Both the position numbers and the translations under genes were made by a program. Under the pieces are notes generated by a model. The model did not search any database and was not told where the DNA came from. It saw only the letters and a program-made list of their open reading frames with translations. From the NCBI GenBank assembly GCA_023053575.1, contig JAKZAP010000001.1, positions 24,818,533 through 24,882,532 on the forward strand: 64,000 bases of DNA, written 5' to 3'. This document shows positions 34,734 through 45,480 of this stretch, piece after piece; the stretch's first letter is position 1, and every line of letters starts with the position of its first letter. This DNA comes from Branchinecta lynchi. Lineage: Eukaryota > Arthropoda > Branchiopoda > Anostraca > Branchinectidae.

Positions 34734-36652
34734 CAAGAGCTACGAGCTCATATGGCACTTGTTACGAGTAAGCACGGCTCGGTTTGTCAATGATATATCT
34801 AGTGTTTGCTAGGTGTCTTCCCACCAAGTTTCATCTCGATCCCTCATCTCATAGCGTTTTCCAATATTTCCGGTTCTCCCCTCCAGCTCCCCCCAAAAGT
34901 CACTGGATCCGGTCCGGATTTTAAGTGGGTCGTCTGAGGCATGAGGTCTTTCCAAATATCAAGTTTCATCGAGATCCGGTCACCCGTTCAAAAGTTATAA
35001 ATACCTCAAGATTCCGGATTCCCCCTCCCTCCACTCCCCCGACAGTGCCCGAATCGGCTCGGTCATGTCAATGATGTATCTAGTGTTTGCTAGGTGTCTT
35101 CCCACCAAGTTTCATCTCGACCCCTCCACTCATAGCATTTCCCAAGATTTCCGGTTGCCTCCTCCAGCTCCCCCCCAAAAGTCACCGGATCCAGTCCGGA
35201 TTTTAAGTGGGTCGTCTGAGGCATGAGGTCTTCCAAATATCAAGTTCCATCGAGATCCGATCACCCGTTCAAAAGTTATAAATACCTCAAGATTCCGGAT
35301 TCCCCCTCCCTCCACTCCCCCCCACAGTGCCCGAATCGGCTCGGTTATGTCAATGACGTATCTAGTGTTTGCTAGGTGTCTTCCCACCAAGTTTCATCAC
35401 GATCCCTCCGCTCATAGCGTTTCCCAAGATTTCCGGTTGACCCCTGCAGCTCCCCCCCAAAAGTCACCGGATCCGGTCCAGATTATAAGTGGGTCGTCTA
35501 AGGTATGAGGTCTTTCCAAATATCAAGTTCCATCTAGATCCGATCACCCGTTCAAAAGTTATAAATACCTCAAGATTCCGGATTCCCCCTCCCTCCACTC
35601 CCCCCACAGTACCCGAATCGGCTCGGTTATGTCAATGATGTTTCTAGTATTTGCTAGGTGTCTTCCCATCAAGTTTCATCTCGATCCCTCCACTCATAGC
35701 GTTTCCCAAGATTTCCGGTTGCCCCCTCCAGCTCTCCCAAAAAGTCACCGGATCCGGTCCGGATTTTAAGTGGGTCGTCTGAGGCATGAGCTCTTCCAAA
35801 TATCAAGTTCCATCGAGATCCGATCACCCGTTCAAAAGTTATAAATACCTCAAGATTCCGGATTCCCCCTCCCTCCACTCCCCCCCCACAGTGCCCGAAT
35901 CGGCTCGGTTATGTCAATGACGTATCTAGTGTTTGCTAGGTGTCTTCCCACCAAGTTTCATCTTGATCCCTCCACTCATAACGTTTCCCAAGATTTCCGG
36001 TTGCCCCCTCCAGCTCCCCCCCAAAAGTCACCGGATCCGGTCCGGATTTTAAGTAGGTCGTCTGAGGCATGAGGTCTTTCCAAATATCAAGTTCCAACGA
36101 GATCCGATCACCCGTTCAAAAGTTATAAATACCTCAAGATTCCGGATTCCCCCTCCCTCCACTCCCCCCACAGTGCCTGAATCGGCTCGGTTATGTCAAT
36201 GATGTATCTAGTGTTTGCTAGGTGTCTTCCCACCAAGTTTCATCTCGATCCCTCCACTCATAGCGTTTCCCAAGATTTCCGGTTGCCCCCTCCAGCTGCC
36301 CCCAAAAGTCACCGGATCCGGTCCGGATTTTAAGTGGGTCGTCTGAGGCATGAGGTCGTTCCAAATATCAAGTTTCATCGAGATCCGATCACCCGTTCAA
36401 AAGTTAAAAATACCTCAAGATTCAGGATTCCCCCTCCCTCCACTCCCCCCACGGTGCTCGGATCGGGGAAGTGACTATTTCCAACTTAATCATTTGGGGT
36501 CCCTGATACGCCTGCCAAGTTTTATCGTTCTAGCTTATGTGGAAGTGCCCGAACTAGCAAAACCTGGACAGACCGACAGACCGACAGACCGACGGACGGA
36601 CAGAAATTGCGATCGCTATATGGCACTTGGCCGAAGGGCAAGTGCCATAAAA
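34734..36652 (-). mobile_element. Family 2 element with six 282-bp tandem repeats
   Basis: The landmark CGGCTCGG recurs at 34774, 35054, 35337, 35619, 35901 and 36183, giving spacings of 280, 283, 282, 282 and 282. The array is followed by a short tract complementary to (GTCY)n and the hairpin GGCACTTGGCCGAAGGGCAAGTGCC. The empty site is in unit 1 at about 16103-16117 (AACATTAAAAACACG). The near-identical repeats suggest recent array expansion. Translation frames with TDRPTDRRTDR are artefacts of the microsatellite. Confidence 0.88.
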
Positions 36653-37073
36653 ACACGAATTTTGTACCTCTCTGGGTTTCTTAACTTGTACATTTTTTTG
36701 TCTCTACAATATGGTGTAAAAATCATTTCTTTTGCAGTTTGTTTGCGGTCGAGTCATATCTGCCGCGATTGGCTGTACTGGCTGAACTAGTATTAGGCTA
36801 TAGGCAAGATAGGTCCTTTAAGATTATCAGATTAAGGGATAAGTCAATCCTCCGCTTTGACTAGCTTGAGATTTTGGAGCTCAGACAGCACTGAGCTAGT
36901 TACACCATTACCGGTGTCATAACGTCTTACGAAAGAGGGAACGAAGTTCTTGTAGCACTCTTTTTTAGTATTATAGGGGGGTCAAAGTGAGTCTTCTGAT
37001 TTGGCTTGGGTCATCTGCTTTTAGCATTTCCTTCGTGTTCGCGTGAAATAAATATCTGCCCTTTATATTTCAG

Positions 37074-37110
37074 CTTCGGAAGAGTGCCAAATCTCACCGA
37101 AGAAATGGAG
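37074..37110 (+). CDS. ARID1: ARID1/Osa-like gene, small exon B' (copy 2)
   Basis: This 37-nt microexon has acceptor TTTATATTTCAG and donor GAG|GTTAGT. The first base completes the exon A' codon to glycine, then FGRVPNLTEEME, ending in phase 0, which matches the ARID exon at 57328. Against B, FGR and the final E hold and nearly everything between is replaced. Intron flanks are about 94-98% identical over the bases I compared. Because A'+B' is 84 nt, inclusion or skipping does not disturb the frame. The next supported exon lies 20 kb downstream. Confidence 0.6.
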
Positions 37111-38750
37111 GTTAGTAGACACTATCCCTGATTCCCTCTCCCCCTCCCCGGCTCACTAATAAGAATACTTGGTCGGGCCAGCCACAGAAAGTAAAATTTG
37201 AAAAGTTTAATTTCGAAAAGAATCTGCTACAAAAGTGCACTGTCTGAATTTTCATAACAGACAACACGAGGATGAGCGGTTTTTACAGATAACGCACAAC
37301 AGATAACACTTGGGATGTTATATGTTTTCGTGACAAACGTTATGCATGAAACGTTATGCACCACAAGCATTGCCAGGAAAAGCCGAATACCGCCAAAAAA
37401 TAACTGCTGAATTTTCCATAGCATATGACAAACAAAAAAGTCAGCAGATGCTTTTTTGGCGGTTTTTGCTCTACCTGCCAATGCTTGTTATGCATAACAT
37501 GCATCCACTTTCTGCCCAATCAAACCTTCAATCGTGTTGTATTTAGAAAGGGCTAGACCTATCTGTCCTCTGTTATGCACACGATGATAAGCAGAATCTA
37601 GCCTTGAAAATTGGTTCGAGAATATTTTTGCAAATTATCACGGAATAGGATTGTCTATGCACATTGTCTATGATAATCAGGGGCGTCGCTATGGGGGGCG
37701 GGGGGTTACGGACCAAACTGGTTTTCAAGGTCAGTGTTTGAAATCGTGCTCAACATCCTTCGTACACCTCATAAATTGTTTTTCAAAAGAGATAATCAAA
37801 TTGCAACTAGTGTTGACTAGTGTTCACAGCTTCGTCTTGTGCAATGGATTAAGCTATCGACTAAGCTTTTGGGTTTTCTGCATCATTGGAGCTATTAGTT
37901 TTGTAGAGTTTCAACACAGAAGTGAGAAGTCCACCAAAAGTCTCGACTTCCAATAAACCAGATCGTTCGCTTTTTATGAAGTTTCTCCAAATACTTGAAC
38001 TCAAGCTTTAACATCCGATACTAGAGCAGTCCTGATCAATTCCTGTATATTTTCTAAGGAATGATTACCTTCTACATCCTCAACACTTACTGCCTTGTTC
38101 ATCAGCTTGATGTGCAAGCTTTTTAGTTCCATGACGTAGAGTGACATGGCCACGTAGGCTATGGTTCTTGCGATCGCTTTTCCGCTGGGCCTTGAGGGAC
38201 ATCTCCGAGTCCTGACTCCCAGTCCTGACTCCGGATATCTTCGGACTAACTCAATCTCAGAGTCCTGACTCCTAGTCCTGTCTTCGAGTCCTGAGATATT
38301 TGAGTCCTGACTCCTCTGAACAAGCTCATCGTGGTATGGAATCCTTCAAGTTTCAGGACAGACTCTGAAAGCCAACTTCCTGGTGAAGGTGCTTCGACCA
38401 TTTTCATGACTTCCCACTAGGGGTAGGTCTAAGGTTATATCGAGAGTAAATATGCGTCGGCTCGCCTGGTATGGAGAAAACGCATAACCGAGTAAATAGA
38501 TGTGTCATCAATAGCTGGAAGATCAATCGTTGAGAGGAAAAGCGTAAACTGTTTTGCTGTGTTCCATTCCAACACAGGTTTGTAATATATTCCGAATCCA
38601 AACCGCATGAACCCGTCCTTGGCTGTTAAGTATCGGAGGGTAGAGGCCGCATTTAAGCGAAACGCGGACCCGGTTTAACCAGTACGGTCTGCGCCAAGAT
38701 GGATATTTTCCGAATCTTCTCTACTTCATTTTACCATAAAATTTATAAAC
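37111..38750. other. Duplicated intron of unit 2 (hairpin copy, short repeats)
   Basis: Colinear with 16570-18560 of unit 1. It contains the second copy of the long hairpin (about 37364-37488, pairing partly broken), the empty site for the 17157-17533 insertion (37680-37710), and the GAGTCCTGACTCC repeat (38206-38312). No coding sequence is supported. Confidence 0.5.
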
Positions 38751-41445
38751 ACAGATTAGTTATCTTTCTTCTCCCCTCCTTTTTTCTCTCTCTCTCTACC
38801 CCTAATCACAGCTCGGCTGAGATTAGGGAAGCGACTAAGCTCGTCCGGGTTGCAGCGCTTCAGATTCGGAATAGTAATATTTTCCAAGTCCAAACCACAT
38901 GAACCAGACCTTGGTTGTTAAGTACCGGAGGGTAGAGCCCGCAACCACCTCCTCTTTCCCCTTTTCTCACCATTTCTCCAAATCCAAATCCAATCCCAAA
39001 TGGAATAACGCGATATACCGTTAAGTTATTATTTCATATAATAATGTGTAAATTCTGAACTTGACACTGCTCCGGTTGCCAAATGTTCCCTTTTGTTCAC
39101 TTGAAAATGGGTACGCTAAAGTGAGAAAGTGAGGGTGTGTGGCCGTAAAGGTGAGAACCGCGCTTATCCCAGCCCATTTGGCCAAAAAATCGGCAAACTG
39201 GGTAAGCCTCTCTGTGCCAGTATATCTTTCAACCAAACCGTTTGATTTTCATCCCGTAAAGGCTTGGACTACTGCATCGTCTGATTTAATTATTTGATTG
39301 CTGTCCCTGCTCAAAGCCCGTGGGGCGTTAACCCGTCATACAGGTCCAATCTGGGCGTCATAAGTGTATACATTTCCCCCTGAATTTTCTCCACCTCTTA
39401 TCTTGGGGAACAAAATAATTTATGTGGACCGAAAATTCGTCATTCGAACGGCAAGATTTCATGTAGTCGTCTAGCACTGACACGGGCCAAGCATGTGAAT
39501 CTGAATATTTTTTTTTTTTTTTTTCTTTATGGCAAAAAATTCGACATAAATTGTTTTCATGGTTTTCCCATTCTACTTTGGAAACACCAAAACACTCTAT
39601 GAAAACTTCCGGACAGCCGCCGTTGGGATCCTCTGTATGTTAAACAACCGAGAAACAATACAAAACTATACCAAATAGCGAACTTGGTTTCCAAATGTGA
39701 ACTGTTTTGAAATGTTTTGTTCCTTATCTGCCAATCGTGTCATGGTTTTCGCAATATATGTAAATTTTGCCAGTGACAAGGGAACTGCGTCTTTTACCGT
39801 CAAACAAAGCATTTTTCTGCTTAAACGTCACTGATTTTGCGTAGTTTCGTACCTCATAACAAGAAACTGGATTCCCGCATCTTAACTGACTAATATACTC
39901 GCTTGTCACTCCCAACTCATTCAATACAACTGATGATTCACCACGCAAAGTCTTTACAGTTCTTACATTCAATCGCTGTGACAACCACATTCTGCCAGGG
40001 CAGACTTTCCCTTAACCCTGCAATTCTCCGAATGAACGATCGTCCGCCCTCCTCTTTCTTTTGAAATCAAAAACCGTCCTATAGCCGACGGGCCCATTTG
40101 CTTAACTCAAATCGTGAGCTGTACCAAACTCCCAAGAAGTGACCCAAGGCAATACTTAAGGGCAGCTTTTGTCACCTATATTGCCGTTTGTTTGTGGTCT
40201 CTTGAAACTGTTCTTGACGTCGTCTTTCTACAAAACAAAAACGAGGAAACTCTAAAAAGAGAAATGGAAAACAATCTTTATTTATCAATCTTTAATTATT
40301 TACTCTATGTACCGTAAATAATTAATAGGATCCAATGCACATTCTGACCGCATAGAAATCACACCGCAAAGTCTTCCGAACATATCCCTCAGCCGAAGGG
40401 AATAGCAACGGCCCTACTTGCCGACGTTTGCCCGGTCTTCAACCATGTTTCAGCTCTTGCAAACATCATGGGGCAACAAAAAGATGCTTCCAAGAATACC
40501 AGAATTACCAGCGTGTATTCACAAGACCGGTGAGATTTGCTGGGATATGAGGTTTCCATTGAAAATGGTGGGAAAACGTAAGCCTTCCCTTTCGGCACTC
40601 TATATGCGAAGGGAACGGAAAAAGCGAAAAAATCTGGAATGGTCGACCCCTCATTTTTCTCATTGCATTTCAGTCCAGGCCATCAGATCGACCGTATGAC
40701 CATCAATTCCCCAAAATCAGTAGCCTACTGTATTTTCCTTCCACGAGTCCTTTGGCAGAATTGCAGACACGGTTGCAAAACCATAGACCAATGGTCAGCC
40801 AAATTAGCTTCCGAGGCGACGTGAGCCAACTCTAGTCAGAGCTTCAACCTAATAGATGCAAAAAAAAAAAAAAAAATCAATTTGAACACTTCTTCTGTTT
40901 CCTCGGAATCGCCTCGTCCTGTTTTCCATCGGTTTATAATAATTTATTCCTTCTTTTTTCACTTATACCTTTGACCTTTGACAGCAACAATCCATACACA
41001 TAACCTTGTCTCTCACTGTTGGTCCATAAGCTATATCAATGTTGTCCAGTCAGACTACAATTTAACTACTAACCGATTTTAATTTTGACAGTCTAAAATC
41101 TGAAAGACCTGAGGCAGATACAAATCACATGGGAGTAGAACAGGTAGACGTATTGCTGCCTCCATGAATCATGTCACCGACCTATCGGGGTTACGAACCC
41201 TGATTTAAACGACTCGACTCGTCTTTAGAGACGAGCCTACGACTGAAGCTGTGCAGAGCCAAAATTAACAAAACAAATTTGAACGACTCGGATTATTTTT
41301 AATGAAAATGAATGCCCGAGGCCTCGGCGAGGCTTAAATAAACGACTGATATGACTTAGCAAAATGCGGGGGGGGGGGGGGGGTGAGGTCACCTCCCCCC
41401 TTCGGGCCACCCCGGCCCATACCAAGACAAACCGAACCAGCCAAA
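38751..41445. other. Unit 2-specific insertions, no gene supported
   Basis: 38755-39030 contains CTCTCTCTCTCT and a second GTTAAGTACCGGAGGGTAGA phrase not present in unit 1. 39800-40950 replaces a shorter unit 1 segment (19338-19738); frames at 40114-40317 and 40418-40699 overlap on opposite strands and lack domains. 40861-40876 is poly-A. 40955-41395 is the dispersed repeat also found at 11615-12047. Confidence 0.4.
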
Positions 41446-41528
41446 CCAACCAAACTAGCAAAGCCGGGACAGACCGACAGAAATTACGATCGCTATATGG
41501 CACTTGAGTATGCTCAAGTGCCATAAAA
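41446..41528 (-). mobile_element. Family 2 hairpin-end remnant
   Basis: Only the hairpin end survives: a short (GTCY) complement, GCGATCGCTATAT-like sequence and GGCACTTGAGTATGCTCAAGTGCC. The unit 1 copy near 19810-19841 is shorter still and has a mismatch in the hairpin (CAAATGCC). The remnant predates the duplication. Confidence 0.7.
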
Positions 41529-41622
41529 ACTGATATCCAGGTATATCACTAAGGGCTAGACTTTCTCACAATCTGACAAAATTTGATGAAAGTGAGGTGA
41601 CCGTTCAGATAGCACGGTCATT

Positions 41623-41709
41623 TACCACGGTCGAACCGTGGTACCTGAATAGTAGATATCATGATAACTGCAAAAACACCTTTTTGACCGTGGTATCAGA
41701 TACCACGGT
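41623..41709. repeat. CCACGGT palindromes, unit 2 copy
   Basis: TACCACGGT-CGA-ACCGTGGTA (41623-41643) and ACCGTGGTATC-A-GATACCACGGT (41687-41709) are identical to the unit 1 pair, although bases around them have changed. Confidence 0.65.
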
Positions 41710-42035
41710 AACTGCAAAAACGACTTTATCTGCAACGACGCAACCATCGTTTTTCTGAGCGAGTTTTTCTTGACGTGTGGACTATCTGTATACACTGGTG
41801 AACGAAGACACAGACACAAAAATTAACACAAGGTTTTGATTGGGTCCCAAACGAAAATACTTGTTGACTTTTTTACTGCAGACACATCAGGTCTTGCAGA
41901 TTTTTGGTATTCATAGCAAACGGTGAATTCATTGATTTTCCCCGGCTACACGATTGCGAACAAATACCATAGAAACCTTCAGCAACAAGACCAAAGGCTT
42001 AGACTGGATCCCAAAGGAGAATATTTGTTGATTTT

Positions 42036-44031
42036 TTATCACAGGTAATCGGGTCTGCTATATAGATCTTTGGTCTTTGCAGACCCCCCCCCCCCCCCCT
42101 CCGATTATTTGGCACTTGCCCTTCGTCCAAGTGCCATCTAGCGATCGCAATTTCTGTCCGTCCATCGGTCGGTCCAGGTCTTGCTAGTTCGGGCACTTCC
42201 ACATAAGCTAGGAAGATGAAGCTTAACAGGCATATCAGGGACCTCAAATGACTATGTTGGAAATAGTCACTTTCCCGATCCGATCATCTGAGGGGGGTGG
42301 GGGGTGGAAGGAGGGGGAATCCGGAAAAATGATGTATTTTTGGGATCCCAAAACGGAAGTGGAGGGATACCTATGACATCGCAAAAGTTGTCCGTCTGTC
42401 CGTCCGTCCGTCCGTCCGTCTGTCCGTCCGTCTGTAAGCACGATAACTCTCGAAGGGAATGAGATATTTTGATGAAACTTGGTGTGAGGGTTCGTTGGGT
42501 CGTCGGACCAGTCAAGTTCGTAGATGGGCTTTGTAGCTCTACATTTAGGGGTGGGGGAGGGGATTCAAATTAAAGGACAAACAAAATATTTTGAAACAGC
42601 TAATGTGATAGTCGATTATGGGGTAAGAAAACATGCTGAACACGATGGTGAAACCATTTTGTCAACGGACAAGTAGTTCGCCCGGAATCCGGCCAAAACC
42701 GGAAAGTTTGTTGAAAGTAAAAGTTTTATTTGAAGTTGATTAGATGTTCGATTTAGGGGTAGGAAGACATGCTGAAGACGATGGTCAAAATTATTTTCTC
42801 GACGGACAAGTATTTCGCCCGGAATCCGGTCCAAACCGGAAAGTTTGTTGAAAGTAAAAGTTTTATTTGAAATTGATTAGATGTTCGATTTAGGGGTAGG
42901 AAGACATGCTGAAGAAGATGGTGAAAACTATTTTCTCGACGGACAAGTATTTCGACCGGAATCCGGCCCAAACCGGAAAGTTTGTCAAAATTAAAAGTTT
43001 TATTTGGAGTTGATTAGATGTTCGATTTAGGGCAAGAAGACATGCTGAACACTTATGTGAAAACAAGTTTCTACCCGGACATGTAGTTCGTCCGGAATCC
43101 GGCCAAAACGGGAAAACTGTTGGAAGTCAAAGTTTTATTTCTAGTTGATTAGATAAGCGATTTAGGGGTAAGAAGAGATGCTGAGTCCCTGTGTGACAAT
43201 CGTATTTTACCCGGACATATAGTTCGACCGGAATTCCGGCTGGAATCGGAAAATTTGTTATAAGCTAAATTTCTATTTGAAGTTGATTAGATGTTCATTA
43301 CTGGGGAAAGAAGATACCCTGATTTCGTCTTTGAGCTTTCTTTTTTCGCCGGACAAGTAGTTCTGGAGTTCGGCCGGAACCGGGAAATCGGCAGAAGTGG
43401 CAGGAAGTTTTCGTCATAACAGATATGACTTACAGGGGTAAACACACATGCTGAATCCAAATCTGAACTTGGTTTTCTCAAGTGATTAGCTATTTGGCCT
43501 TAATCTGTTTCTGAATTTTAATTATAAAAATGTTCAAAGAGTCTGGCGAAGACTGGATCTGGCTAAGACAAGACCCAGTTGTCTGGATCAAATCTTAGAT
43601 TTTTGGGATCCCATCGACACCTTTGGTCTTGTTTACTTACGACCTGCTGATCAGATCTTAATGAAACTTGATACATAGAAAGACCTCGTGTCTCAGACGT
43701 CCCATTTTGAATCCGGACCGGATCCGGTGACATTGGGGGGAGTTGGAACGGGGGAACCGGAGATTTTGGGAAACGCTTAGAGTGGAGAGATTGGGACGAA
43801 ACTTGGTGGAAAGAACAAGCACGAGTCCTAGATTCATGATTGACATAACCGGACTGGATTCACTCACTATGGGGTAGTTGGGGGGGGGGGGGTCTGAATT
43901 TCTAGTGATCCCGCGAGTTCCGTACTTTCTGATATGCTAAGATGATGAAACAGATTTACCCAAACAGATTTACTTCAGAATAGTCGTTTCCCCGATCCGA
44001 CCATCTTGGGGGGGGGGGGAGGAAGGGGGAA
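42036..44031. repeat. Third, partial copy of the duplication start (R repeat)
   Basis: It repeats the beginning of units 1 and 2: TTATCACAGGTAATCGGG, the poly-C tract (42086-42098), a Family 2 hairpin at 42111, a Family 1 insertion (42337-43631) at the same point as in unit 2, then Family 2 repeats. Homology stops at about 44031, where GGGGGAATC runs into AAATTTTAAAAAAAAA. It ends before exon A would occur, so there is no third A/B pair. It is most simply the original right-hand flanking repeat that recombined with the left one. Confidence 0.8.
42337..43631 (+). mobile_element. Family 1 element in the third R copy
   Basis: Left end TTTTTGGGATCCCAAAACG, a (GTCY)n tract at 42387-42435, seven or so 137-bp-type repeats, right end GGGATCCCATCGACACC...CTTGTT. 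It shares its insertion point with 22917-24065, so the two are copies of one insertion, but it has about 150 bp more internal repeat. Confidence 0.85.
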
Positions 44032-44392
44032 TCAAATTTTAAAAAAAAATAATTATTTCTCCTGCGACGACGGGTTTGAATGACCGCCGGTCAGAACAGT
44101 GCGGGCAATCGTGGACAAAAACGCGTGATGACATTAGACTTCAAACATCCCTTGACCTCCGAATTTCTTATAACTTGGATACTCGGTGGCTCTCTTCTGC
44201 CAGTTACTCTTGGTGTGGCATTTCTGCGCTTCCAGTCTGTGCGTACTCCGACTCAATATATACGGTGACGTGACCTCGTCCCTTGTCTTTTTAGCTTCTG
44301 CTATCAGGTATGTTTTAATTCTTCCAGACGACTTGCTTATGTCCCTGGCTTCCCGCCAGCTTTTGGGTTTTGACAATTTTTCCTGTAACCGC

Positions 44393-45480
44393 AGGAAAGA
44401 AACACACCTTAGTGAAAACTTTGGTGTGGCGGAAATCGGGCTCAGAACAACCCACAGCTTACACAGCCTCGCCGATGGCCAAATGACTTTAAAGTTAAAT
44501 TGTTTCGCTAGAATCCAAGCATGATTGAAATCATGATCTAGGCAGGGAGCTATACTCGGGTTTCAGAGCAACCTCCAGCTCACACAGTCACCCCTCGGCC
44601 TCTACATGAAATGTAGCAGAAAAAACTCGGGTGTTAGAGCAACCTCCGGCTCACACAGCCTCCATACTGTAGGCCCAACAGCAGTTTAATTCAGCACAAG
44701 CAATCGGGCTTCAGAACAACCTCAACAGGACTTTGCTCACAGCTATCTCGCCTGTAACTGCAGGAAAGAAACACACCTTCGTGAAAAGTTTGTTGTGGCG
44801 GAAATCGGGTTCAAAGCAACCCCCAGCTTAAACAGCCTACGACAGGCCAAATAACTATAAAATAAAATTCTCTCGCTAGAATCCAAGCATGTCTGAAGTC
44901 ACGATCTACGCAGAAATCTGTACTCGGGTTTCAGAGCAACCTCCAGCTCACACAGTCACCCCTGGGACTCTACATAAAACGTAGCAGAAAAAACTCTGGT
45001 TTTAGAGCAACCTCCGGCTCACACAGCCTCCATACTGTAGGCCGAACAGCAGTTTAATTCGGCACAAACAATCAACCTCACAGGACTTTGCACACAGCTA
45101 TTTCTCCTGTATCTGCAGGAAAGAAACACACCTTCGTGAAAATTTTGCTGTGGCGGAAATCGGGTTCAGGGCAACCTCCAGCTTAAACAGCCTACGACAG
45201 GCCAAATGACTTTAAAGTTAAATTCTCTTGCTAGAATCCAAGCATGACTGAAGTCATGATCTACGCAGAAATCTATACTCAGGTTTCAGAGCAACCTCCA
45301 GCTCGTAAGTCACGCCTCGGTCTTTACATGAAAATTGAGCAGAAAAACTCGGGTTTTACAGCAACCTCCAGCTCACATAGCCTTCATACTGTAGGCCCAA
45401 CAGCAGTTTAATTCAGCACAAACAATCGGGTTTCAAAACAACATCAACAAGACCTCGCCCAAGGCTTTAAAATTATAATC
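44393..45480. repeat. Satellite-like array, three units of about 360 bp
   Basis: AGGAAAGAAACACACCTT begins units at 44393, 44762 and 45117 (spacings 369 and 355). Within each unit AGAGCAACCTCCAGCTCACA recurs two or three times at about 90-bp intervals, indicating a shorter ancestral repeat. No long frame crosses the array. It starts 360 bp right of the segmental-duplication breakpoint. Confidence 0.8.

Larger units (their letters stand above)
22645..42035. repeat. Segmental duplication, unit 2 (carries exons A' and B')
   Basis: Colinear with unit 1 but 19.4 kb long. Differences are mostly insertions (Family 1 at 22917, 29949; Family 2 at 27653, 31466, 34734) and absence of the unit 1 DNA between about 5090 and 9915. 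Shared non-repeat intron blocks differ by roughly 2-6% by eye. Its start (22645) and the start of unit 3 (42036) share the TTATCACAG-TAATCGGGTC form, distinct from unit 1 (ATCGTTTC). Confidence 0.85.

Noticed and set aside
36350..36790. 146-codon plus-strand frame with TDRPTDRRTDRN
   Set aside because: It reads through Family 2 internal repeat and the GTCY-type microsatellite; the same phrases appear in many frames wherever the element occurs.
42036..44031. A third A/B exon pair in the partial third copy
   Set aside because: Homology ends at about 44031, before the position equivalent to exon A, and no A-like sequence occurs between 44031 and 57327.
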